From Nitrospira sp. (GTDB taxonomy: Bacteria; Nitrospirota; Thermodesulfovibrionia; Thermodesulfovibrionales; SM23-35): 13,523 nucleotides of DNA. The stretch spans positions 1 through 13,523 of the forward strand of contig VGWY01000050.1 of the NCBI GenBank assembly GCA_016873575.1. The letters are read 5' to 3'. Position 1 is the stretch's first letter. Every line of letters starts with the position of its first letter. Below, in pieces: positions 5,923 through 12,322 of this stretch. The notes beneath the pieces are model-generated. The model was not told where the DNA came from. It searched no databases and saw only the letters and a list, made by a program, of their open reading frames with translations. A program made the position numbers and the translations under genes.

Positions 5923-8900
5923 ATGAAAAGATTTCTTCTATAAAGAAAGGCTCTGTCCTGGTCGTTGGTGGCGGTATCGGGGGAATGCAGGCGGCACTTG
6001 ACCTTGCCGACAGCGAATTTAAGGTTCACATGGTTCAAAAGGACCCATCCATTGGCGGGACGATGGTCATGCTTGATAAGACCTTCCCTACAGGCGACTG
6101 CTCTATGTGCATGATATCACCTAAAATGGTTGAAGTTGGCCGACACCTGAACATTGATATCCATTTATTGGCAGAGGTAGTATCAGTTGAGGGTGAGCCT
6201 GGAGATTTTAAGGTTAAAATCAAAATTGCCCCAAGGTATGTAGCCCCTGATAAATGTACCGGTTGTGGAGATTGCGAGACAAAATGCCCGAAGAAAGTAT
6301 CAAGTGAGTTCGAGCAAGGCCTCTCGGTGCGCAAAGCTATTTATTCATTGTTTCCGCAGGCTGTACCGAATACCAGGGTTATCGATAAAGACAATTGCCT
6401 CTATTTCAAGAAAGGCCGTTGCCGCCTTTGCGAAAAGGCTTGCAAAGCTGGAGCTATCAACTATAAAGACAAGGGCAAAGAGATCGAGCTGCATGTGGGA
6501 GCGATCATTCTCTGTCCGGGGCTGGACCGCTATGACGCGAAGGTGAGGGGGGAGTTCGGACTCGGCAGGTGGAAAAATGTTGTAACCGCGATCCAGTTCG
6601 AACGTATTCTCTCTGCGTCAGGTCCATATAAGGGCGAAATTAAAAGGCCCATTGACGGGAGGCATCCAAAAAGAGTTGCATGGATTCAGTGTGTGGGATC
6701 CAGGGACTCTCATAATGCAAATCCATGGTGTTCTTCTGTCTGCTGCATGTACGCAACAAAGCAGGCGATCATCGCAAGAGAGCACGATTCAGAAATAGAG
6801 CCGACAATCTTCTTTATGGAAATGCGTTCCTTTGGAAAAGACTTCGATAAATATGTTGAACGAGCTAAAACTGAATATGGCGTCCGGTATAAGCGTGCTA
6901 TGATATCTGCAGTTCGCGAAGAGCCGGGCACAGGCGATTTGCTTCTCCGTTATGCTGCAGAAGATGGGAAGCTCATTGACGAAATTTTTGACTTGGTGGT
7001 TCTTTCTGTCGGTCTTGAGCCTCATAAAGATTCAGTGGAATTTGCAAAGACTTTCGGTATCGAGACGAATTCATATCGTTTTGCAAAGACGTTTCCCCTC
7101 AAGCCGGTTCAGACTACACGGAAAGGAATCTATGTTACAGGAACCTATCATGGACCAAAAGATATACCGGAAACAGTTATGCAAGGGAGTGCTGTTGCTG
7201 GTGAAGTTATGGCTCTTTTAGGTGAGGCCCGTGGAACAGAGACGGTAGCAAAAGAGTTTCCCCCGGAAAAGGATCTGACAGGAGAGGAACCGAGGATCGG
7301 CGTTTTAGTTTGCCACTGCGGAACAAATATCGCCTCTACTGTTGAAGTCGAAAAGGTTGTCGAGACAGTGAAAGATCTGCCAGGAGTTGTCTATGCAACA
7401 AATACGCTTTATGCGTGTTCACAGGACAGCCAGGAAATGCTCAAGAAAATTGTCAGGGAAATGAACCTGAACAGGGTAGTTGTTGCGTCCTGTACTCCAC
7501 GGACACACGAACCACTCTTCCAGGAGACAATTCGTGATGCCGGGCTGAACAAATATCTGTTCGATCTTGCTGACATCCGCGAACAGTGCTCCTGGTGCCA
7601 CATGGGACACAAAGAAGAGGCAACAAAGAAGGCAATCAAGATTGTAAAAATGGCAATAGCAAAGGCCAGGCTTCTCGAACCGCTCAAAACCGATACCGTA
7701 GAAGTTACACCAGCAGCTATGGTTATCGGAGGCGGAATCGCAGGTATGACTACGGCACTTTCACTGGCTGACCAGGGCTTCCATGTCAGTATCGTGGAAA
7801 GAGAGAAAGAGCTGGGCGGCCTTTTGAGAAACCTTTACCGTACACTGGAAGGGAATGACGTCCAGGAATTCCTGAAAGCAAGGATAGAGCAGGTTCTATC
7901 GCATGAACGTATTAGGGTTTACTCTGATGCAGAGGTCAAAAAAACCGGGGGTTTTGTCGGTAACTTCGAGACAACCCTTACGAACGGAAATGTAATTAAA
8001 CATGGAGTCATTGTACTGGCCACCGGTGGAGTAGAATATCAGCCGACCGAATATTTCTATAATGAAAGCGACCGTGTAATCACGCAAAGAGAACTGGAAG
8101 AGAAGCTTGTCTCTGGAGAAAATCCTCGATCTGGTGAACAGTATGTTATGATCCAGTGCGTGGGCTCCCGTGAAGAGCCGAACCAGTACTGCTCGCGCAT
8201 CTGTTGCCTTGACGCAATTAAGAATGCAGTCACACTTAAGGAGAAAAATCCAAAAGCTCAAATTTTCATACTGTATAGAGACATCCGTACTTATGGACTG
8301 AGAGAAGATTATTACAGAAAAGCCCGGGATATAGGTGTATTTTTTGTGCGCTATGAGGTTGACAAAAAACCTGTGGTTGAGAAAATTGGGGACAAGCTGG
8401 GGATTAAGACACGAGATTACATGCTTAATAAAGAATTGATACTGAATGCTGACTGGTTAGTCCTATCGACCGGTCTGAGGCCGCATCCGAAAACTGAGAC
8501 AGTTGGTGAAATGTATAAGGTCACCAGGAATCCTGATGGGTATTTCCTGGAGGCTCATGTAAAGCTCCGCCCGGTTGATTTCCCAGGCGAAGGAATCTTT
8601 GTGGCAGGTCTGGCACATGCACCAAAGAATCTTGACGAGACGATCAGCCAGGCTCTTGCGGCAGCAGGCCGTGCCGGTGTGGTTCTCTCAAAGGAAAATC
8701 TGGCCGTCTCAGGTATAGTAGCTAAGCACAGAAAAGATTTGTGCATGTCCTGTCTGAGCTGTTTCAGAGTTTGTCCTTTTGATTCGCCTTATATTGATGA
8801 GGAGGGCAAAGTTGCTCACAACGAGATTAAATGCCATGGATGCGGAATCTGTGCAGGCATATGCCCGGCCAAGGCTTTTCAGGTGAACAGCTTCCGTGAT

Positions 8901-8957
8901 GATCAGATCCTTGCAATGATTGATGCTGCTGTGGAATGCGAGCCCGTGATAAAATGA
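5919..8957 (+). CDS. hdrA: Double-length HdrA-like flavoprotein with two FAD domains
   Basis: A 1012-residue cytoplasmic flavin/iron-sulfur protein, well above the roughly 650 residues of methanogen HdrA. The first half has an FAD dinucleotide motif GGGIGG (17-22), the HdrA cluster region DCSMCMISPKM (60-70), a ferredoxin-type cluster (C113, C116, C119, C123) and a second Cys set (C160, C168, C171, C175). The second half starts with the HdrA N-terminal domain IGVLVCHCGTN (460-470; C465, C467, C500, C525, C557, C560), then another FAD motif GGGIAGM (604-610). It ends with two ferredoxin motifs (C942/945/948/952 and C972/975/978/982). CVGSR-plus-CC motifs occur in both halves (258-276 and 747-763). 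The FAD is where electron bifurcation is thought to occur in the family. A good AAAGGAG precedes the ATG, which overlaps hdrB by four bases. No in-frame TGA is present, so this protein is not a selenoprotein. Confidence 0.93.
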   Translation: MNEKISSIKKGSVLVVGGGIGGMQAALDLADSEFKVHMVQKDPSIGGTMVMLDKTFPTGDCSMCMISPKMVEVGRHLNIDIHLLAEVVSVEGEPGDFKVKIKIAPRYVAPDKCTGCGDCETKCPKKVSSEFEQGLSVRKAIYSLFPQAVPNTRVIDKDNCLYFKKGRCRLCEKACKAGAINYKDKGKEIELHVGAIILCPGLDRYDAKVRGEFGLGRWKNVVTAIQFERILSASGPYKGEIKRPIDGRHPKRVAWIQCVGSRDSHNANPWCSSVCCMYATKQAIIAREHDSEIEPTIFFMEMRSFGKDFDKYVERAKTEYGVRYKRAMISAVREEPGTGDLLLRYAAEDGKLIDEIFDLVVLSVGLEPHKDSVEFAKTFGIETNSYRFAKTFPLKPVQTTRKGIYVTGTYHGPKDIPETVMQGSAVAGEVMALLGEARGTETVAKEFPPEKDLTGEEPRIGVLVCHCGTNIASTVEVEKVVETVKDLPGVVYATNTLYACSQDSQEMLKKIVREMNLNRVVVASCTPRTHEPLFQETIRDAGLNKYLFDLADIREQCSWCHMGHKEEATKKAIKIVKMAIAKARLLEPLKTDTVEVTPAAMVIGGGIAGMTTALSLADQGFHVSIVEREKELGGLLRNLYRTLEGNDVQEFLKARIEQVLSHERIRVYSDAEVKKTGGFVGNFETTLTNGNVIKHGVIVLATGGVEYQPTEYFYNESDRVITQRELEEKLVSGENPRSGEQYVMIQCVGSREEPNQYCSRICCLDAIKNAVTLKEKNPKAQIFILYRDIRTYGLREDYYRKARDIGVFFVRYEVDKKPVVEKIGDKLGIKTRDYMLNKELILNADWLVLSTGLRPHPKTETVGEMYKVTRNPDGYFLEAHVKLRPVDFPGEGIFVAGLAHAPKNLDETISQALAAAGRAGVVLSKENLAVSGIVAKHRKDLCMSCLSCFRVCPFDSPYIDEEGKVAHNEIKCHGCGICAGICPAKAFQVNSFRDDQILAMIDAAVECEPVIK

Positions 8958-8988
8958 TATTAAAGAGTATGATAAGGGAGACAGAGGG

Positions 8989-9492
8989 ATGGTAAAAGCA
9001 GAGGAAAAGGTTCTTTCCGTTGAAGAGCCTCGCGAGATTTCCTCAGGCTGGGAACCGAATATCCTCGCCTTCGCGTGTCATTACTGTGCGTTCGCCGCCG
9101 CTGATCTTGCCGGGGTGATGAGGCTCTCTTATCCGCCGACTGTTAAGGTCATCAGGCTCCCATGTACAGGCAAGCTGGACTATATCCATATCCTTCATGC
9201 ATTCGAGCGGGGTGTGGATGGAGCTTTTGTGGCTGGCTGACTGCAAGGGCAATGTCATTACCTGGAAGGTAACACATATGCAGCAAGAAGGGTTAAATAT
9301 GCAAAAAAATTGCTATCGACAGTAGGTATAGATTCTGCACGCCTGGAGATGTATAATCTTTCTGCAGCAATGGGCCCAAAGTGGGCTGAGATCTGTACCG
9401 AATTCACGGAAAGAATTCGTAAACTTGGCCCCTCACCCATATGGCTTGCAGTATGCAGAGGAAGCCGGATGAAAAGGAATGAAGAGAAATGA
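8989..9492 (+). CDS. mvhD: Selenocysteine-containing MvhD-type [2Fe-2S] electron-transfer subunit
   Basis: Predicted 167-residue MvhD/FrhD-delta family protein, in which a TGA at 9238-9240 is read as selenocysteine (Sec84). The 83 residues before it are typical: ILAFACHYC (25-33; C30, C33), YPPTVKVIRLPCTGKLD (48-64; C59) and GVDGAFVAG. The same frame then continues LQGQCHYLEGN (C89) and on to a stop at 9490-9492, restoring the family motif G-C-x2-G-x-CHY-x-EGN with Sec in place of the first Cys. These Cys positions carry the [2Fe-2S] cluster in MvhD. A SECIS-like hairpin follows the TGA at once. The start ATG has AAGGGAG about eight bases upstream. MvhD links HdrA to an electron donor such as a hydrogenase, formate dehydrogenase or, in Moorella, the MetFV complex. 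The gene lies 31 bases after hdrA and overlaps metV by four. A true nonsense mutation or sequencing error is the alternative, much less likely. Confidence 0.88.
9241..9283 (+). promoter_or_regulatory. Bacterial SECIS-like hairpin directing Sec at the mvhD UGA
   Basis: Directly after the TGA (9238-9240), CTGCA at 9241-9245 pairs with TGCAG at 9279-9283, ATGT at 9252-9255 with ACAT at 9274-9277, and TTACC at 9258-9262 with GGTAA at 9268-9272. The apical loop is TGGAA (9263-9267). The loop starts 22 bases after the TGA and carries GG near its 5' side. This agrees with the known bacterial SECIS pattern: a hairpin within about 40 bases and a conserved G in the apical loop for SelB binding. The pairs were found by eye; no folding energy was computed. 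Confidence 0.75.
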
Positions 9493-10187
9493 TTATTGGC
9501 AAACAGAAGCCCTTTGAAGAAATATGGGATATGATAAAGAATTTCAAGAAAGTTCTTGTATTTGGTTGTAATACCTGTGTTGCAATCTGTCATGCAGGCG
9601 GAGGCAAAGAGGCGGAGATACTCGCTTCCATGCTCAGGATGAGGGCTTCTCTGGAAGGTGTGGAAATAGAGGTTAAGCATGCTGCAATCGAAAGACATTG
9701 TGAACCTGAATTTTTTGAGCCTGTAATGGATAATGTGAGGACGTCTGATATGGTCCTCTCTCTGGCTTGCGGTGTTGGAGTGAATTTCCTCTCTGAAAGA
9801 ATCGGAAATATTCCTGTATATCCAGGCATTAATACAGAGTTTTACGGAGCTGTTCCAAAGGCAGGTATATTTACAGAACTCTGTGCAGGATGTGGAGACT
9901 GCATACTCCACCTGACCGGCGGGATATGTCCCATAGCCCGCTGCGCAAAATCCCTCATGAACGGACCATGTGGCGGAACGAACAATGGGAAATGCGAGAT
10001 AAGTCAGGATGTGGATTGTGCATGGTATCTGATTTTAGAGAGGATGAAGAAACTCGGTATTCTGGAAAAGATGTTTGAAATTCAACCTCTCAGGGACTGG
10101 TCAACCGGAATGTACGGAGGTCCCCGTCGGATAATATTGGATCATATAGAAGAAGTTGAAGCACAGGAAGAGAGAAAAGGTTCATAG
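9489..10187 (+). CDS. metV: MetV, zinc/iron-sulfur partner of methylene-THF reductase
   Basis: A 232-residue methylene-THF reductase C-terminal-domain protein (MetV family), the obligate partner of short MetF in acetogens. The N-terminal part has FGCNTCVAICHAGG (25-38), and A-C-G-V-G-V follows near residue 94. The C-terminal part is Cys-rich: C132, C135, C138 (LCAGCGDCIL), C147, C152, C161 (GPCGG), C169 and C177. In characterised complexes MetV binds iron-sulfur clusters and zinc and passes electrons to the MetF flavin. The ATG overlaps the mvhD stop as ATGA, with GGAATGAAGAG upstream, so translation is probably coupled to mvhD. The metF start is 17 bases downstream of its stop. Because the mvhD frame reaches this overlap only if its internal UGA is decoded, MetV output may be sensitive to selenium supply (inference). 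Confidence 0.93.
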   Translation: MIIGKQKPFEEIWDMIKNFKKVLVFGCNTCVAICHAGGGKEAEILASMLRMRASLEGVEIEVKHAAIERHCEPEFFEPVMDNVRTSDMVLSLACGVGVNFLSERIGNIPVYPGINTEFYGAVPKAGIFTELCAGCGDCILHLTGGICPIARCAKSLMNGPCGGTNNGKCEISQDVDCAWYLILERMKKLGILEKMFEIQPLRDWSTGMYGGPRRIILDHIEEVEAQEERKGS

Positions 10188-10204
10188 GGAGTGAGGAAGA
10201 GGAG

Positions 10205-11122
10205 ATGAAAAGCGGAAGCAATCTTGAAAAGGTTTTAGAAGGTGGCTATTTTGCTGTAACTGCTGAAGTAGGTCCCCCAAAAGGTACCTCAGCAAAAGTC
10301 ATCCAGAGGAAAGGTGAACTCCTTAAAACTTATTGTGATGCCATGAACGTAACAGACAATCAGACGGCCATTGTCCGCATGTCAAGTTTAAGCGGCTGTG
10401 TTATATTGAAGGAGATGGGGATTGACCCTGTAATGCAGATGGTGGTCAGGGATCGGAATCGGATCGCTATCCAGAGTGACATTCTGGGTGCAGTTGCCTT
10501 AGGAATTCGAAATGTCCTTTGTCTCTCAGGTGACCATCAAAGATTTGGCAATCATCCGACGACTAAAGGTGTCTATGATATTGATTCTATACAGCTCGTC
10601 CAGACTCTTAAGAACATGAGGGATGAAAAAAAATTTATCTGCGGCGAGGAGATATCCGGTGAGGTTCCATTGTATATTGGGGCAGTTGAAACCCCGTTTG
10701 CTGATCCCATTGAGTACAGGGTCAAAAGACTTGCTAAAAAGGTTAATGCTGGTGCAGACTTCATTCAAACCCAGGCCATCTTTGATGTGGCAAAATTTAT
10801 CAAGTGGATGGAGATGGTGAGAGATGAAGGATTGGATAAACAGGTTCACATCCTTGCCGGTGTAATACCCATAAAGTCTGTGGGAATGGCTCGATATATG
10901 AAGGATAATGTCTCAGGAATTAGTGTGCCGGATGAGATAGTAACCCGTATGGAGGAGGCCAAGGTTGCTAAGGAAGAAGGAGTGAAGATAGCACTGGAGA
11001 TTATCGAGCAATTGGAAGATATAGATGGCATCCACGGAATCCACATTATGGCTGTGGCCTGGGAAGATATAGTGCCTGTTATCGTAGAGAGGGCTGGTTT
11101 ATTACCAAGGCCAATATTATAA
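10205..11122 (+). CDS. metF: Methylenetetrahydrofolate reductase catalytic subunit
   Basis: MetF reduces 5,10-methylene-THF to 5-methyl-THF, the last folate step of the methyl branch. The 305-residue TIM-barrel flavoprotein shows the AEVGPPKG motif (20-27) with E21 at the position of the catalytic Glu, NVTDNQ (48-53), CLSGDHQRFGNHP (106-118) with D110 in the flavin-site LxGD motif, and the TQAIFD substrate segment near residue 190. It lacks the C-terminal regulatory domain of eukaryotic enzymes and, as in acetogens, is paired with MetV. GAGGAAGAGGAG gives a strong ribosome site before the ATG. It ends the six-gene operon; a repeat-bearing spacer of about 200 bases follows. In the Moorella-type complex the electron donor is not simply NADH and may need bifurcation or a second acceptor. 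The physiological donor here is not evident from sequence. Confidence 0.95.
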   Translation: MKSGSNLEKVLEGGYFAVTAEVGPPKGTSAKVIQRKGELLKTYCDAMNVTDNQTAIVRMSSLSGCVILKEMGIDPVMQMVVRDRNRIAIQSDILGAVALGIRNVLCLSGDHQRFGNHPTTKGVYDIDSIQLVQTLKNMRDEKKFICGEEISGEVPLYIGAVETPFADPIEYRVKRLAKKVNAGADFIQTQAIFDVAKFIKWMEMVRDEGLDKQVHILAGVIPIKSVGMARYMKDNVSGISVPDEIVTRMEEAKVAKEEGVKIALEIIEQLEDIDGIHGIHIMAVAWEDIVPVIVERAGLLPRPIL

Positions 11123-11191
11123 TAGTCTAAATAGAAAGATAAGTCTTCTGTATTACTTATGTTCCCATAATAGGATTAACATGATTATAAT

Positions 11192-11265
11192 AAAATCCCT
11201 CCTAACCTCCTTTTGCCAAAGGGAGGATTACCCCTCTTTGGTAAAGAGGGGTAGGGGGAGATTTT
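11192..11265. repeat. Double-hairpin AAAATCCC...GGGGAGATTTT repeat
   Basis: A 74-base element bounded by AAAATCCC and GGGAGATTTT contains two adjacent hairpins. One is 11206-11214 with 11218-11226 (9 bp including one G-T, GCC loop). The other is perfect, CCCCTCTTT 11231-11239 with AAAGAGGGG 11243-11251, GGT loop. It resembles the dispersed AAATCCCCC/GGGGGATTT palindromes common in many bacterial genomes. It might block read-through from metF, but no U-tract follows either hairpin. The remainder of the 205-base spacer (11123-11327) shows only a weak TATAAT at 11186-11191 with no -35 partner. Confidence 0.6.
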
Positions 11266-11327
11266 CCGGTAAATGTCTTTTTCAATTATGAGAACCTTGG
11301 TAAGTTTTTGGTATAAGGAGGAAAATG

Positions 11328-11729
11328 ATGAGTGCGAAAATATTGGTTGTTGATGATGACCCGGAAATCCGAGAAGCTATTAGCCTCATCCTTGAGGCTA
11401 ATGGCTATAAAGTAGTCACTGCTCAAGATGGGATTGTTGGCCTGAATAAGCTCAAAGAGGATAAACCTGATTTGATGATTCTGGATCTCCTCATGCCAAG
11501 GCTGGATGGTTTTGGAGTGTGCAAAGAATTGAAAGATCCCCGGTGGGCAAAGTATGCCAATATACCCATTATCATTCTGAGCAGTGTAAGGGAAGATGCC
11601 AGCAAGCGTCGTTATGAATTAGAAACAGGCGTACAACTTGATGTTGCCGATTATGTGGAGAAACCCATTGAGCATACTGTATTATTAGAACGTATAGGAA
11701 AAGTCCTCAAGAAAGAAGGCAAGGATTAA
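11328..11729 (+). CDS. Single-domain response regulator (first of pair)
   Basis: A 133-residue CheY-like receiver with no output domain. The acidic pocket D9-D10-D11, phosphoacceptor D53 (MILDLLMPRLDG), the Ser of ILSSV at 85 and K112 in DYVEKP are all in place, so it should be phosphorylated normally. The stretch between the Ser and the conserved Lys (REDASKRRYELETGVQLDVADY) is several residues longer than in CheY, giving an extended beta4-alpha4 region shared with the next gene. Two ATGs compete: 11325 lies only three bases after AAGGAGG, while 11328 has better spacing and was chosen. It lies ten bases before a paralogous receiver and upstream of a histidine kinase, about 200 bases after metF. 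With no DNA-binding domain, it probably acts by protein contact or as a phosphorelay intermediate. Confidence 0.92.
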   Translation: MSAKILVVDDDPEIREAISLILEANGYKVVTAQDGIVGLNKLKEDKPDLMILDLLMPRLDGFGVCKELKDPRWAKYANIPIIILSSVREDASKRRYELETGVQLDVADYVEKPIEHTVLLERIGKVLKKEGKD

Positions 11730-11739
11730 GGAGAAAGAG

Positions 11740-12144
11740 ATGGAGAAAAAGAAAATCTTACTGGTAGATGACGACGCAGATTTTACAGAGGCCACCAAGC
11801 TCCTTTTAGAAAGCAGATCCTATGAAGTGACTGTTGCCCATGATGGAAAAGAGGGGCTGAAAAAGGCACAAACAGAAGAGCCGAACATGATCATTTTAGA
11901 TGTTATGATGCCCGAAATGGACGGCTATCAGGTGTGTGCTCATCTCAAAGCTGACCCCGAATACCGACATATCCCCATTCTGCTGTTGACGGCAGTGGGA
12001 GATGCCATACCTACAACAAGTTATACCAAGGAAATGGGCATGAGAATAGAGGCGGATGATTATATCCCTAAACCCGTAGAGCCATTGGAGATTGTAGAGA
12101 GAGTAGAAAAGCTATTAAGAATTTCTATGGGGGAGAAAATTTGA
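11740..12144 (+). CDS. Single-domain response regulator (second of pair)
   Basis: A 134-residue receiver domain with no effector domain. Conserved residues are D10-D11-D12, phosphoacceptor D54 (MIILDVMMPEMDG), T84 (LLLTA) and K111 (DDYIPKP). Like its neighbour it carries a longer-than-usual segment between Thr and Lys (VGDAIPTTSYTKEMGMRIEAD). The two probably arose by tandem duplication followed by strong divergence, or belong to the same unusual receiver subfamily. AAGGAGAAAGAG gives a good ribosome site, and the ten-base gap from the first receiver makes co-transcription near certain. The likely phosphodonor is the histidine kinase 178 bases downstream, although a repeat element separates them. 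The output partner is unknown. Confidence 0.92.
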   Translation: MEKKKILLVDDDADFTEATKLLLESRSYEVTVAHDGKEGLKKAQTEEPNMIILDVMMPEMDGYQVCAHLKADPEYRHIPILLLTAVGDAIPTTSYTKEMGMRIEADDYIPKPVEPLEIVERVEKLLRISMGEKI

Positions 12145-12160
12145 GGGATTCTTTGAAGGG

Positions 12161-12259
12161 TGTCATTGCGAGGAGAGGAGCGACGTGGCAATCTATATCA
12201 TTAAAGACGAGATTCCTCACGTTGTTCGGAATGATAAAAGCGAAGGGTGCGGAATGACA
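12161..12259. repeat. TGTCATTGCGAGG...CGGAATGACA palindromic repeat
   Basis: A 99-base element begins TGTCATTGCGAGG and ends GCGGAATGACA, giving inverted TGTCATT/AATGACA ends. Internal parts such as GACGTGGCAATC and GAGATTCCTCACG resemble the complementary arms of the TGTCATTGCGAGG dispersed palindromes found in many environmental bacterial genomes. It encodes nothing and separates the second receiver from the kinase. The rest of that 178-base gap shows no other structure. Confidence 0.65.
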
Positions 12260-12322
12260 ATTTTTAAAGCTTTATCAGTAAAAATCGCTCAGTTCAGGAT
12301 ATATTTATGTTAGGGAAGAGAT

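Noticed and set aside
5919..8957. Second selenocysteine in HdrA, as in some methanogens
   Set aside because: The frame is open throughout and the cluster motif carries ordinary Cys (C61, C64).
8989..9240. mvhD as an 83-aa truncated gene or pseudogene
   Set aside because: The frame continues as conserved MvhD sequence past the TGA with no frameshift, the TGA sits at a conserved Cys, and a SECIS-like hairpin follows.
9258..9911. 217-codon open frame on the minus strand
   Set aside because: It is antisense to mvhD and metV, both with clear family motifs; its translation resembles no family and has no ribosome site.
11231..11251. Hairpin as an intrinsic terminator of the hdr-met operon
   Set aside because: It is followed by GTAGGGGGAG-type sequence and not a U-tract; better described as part of a dispersed repeat.
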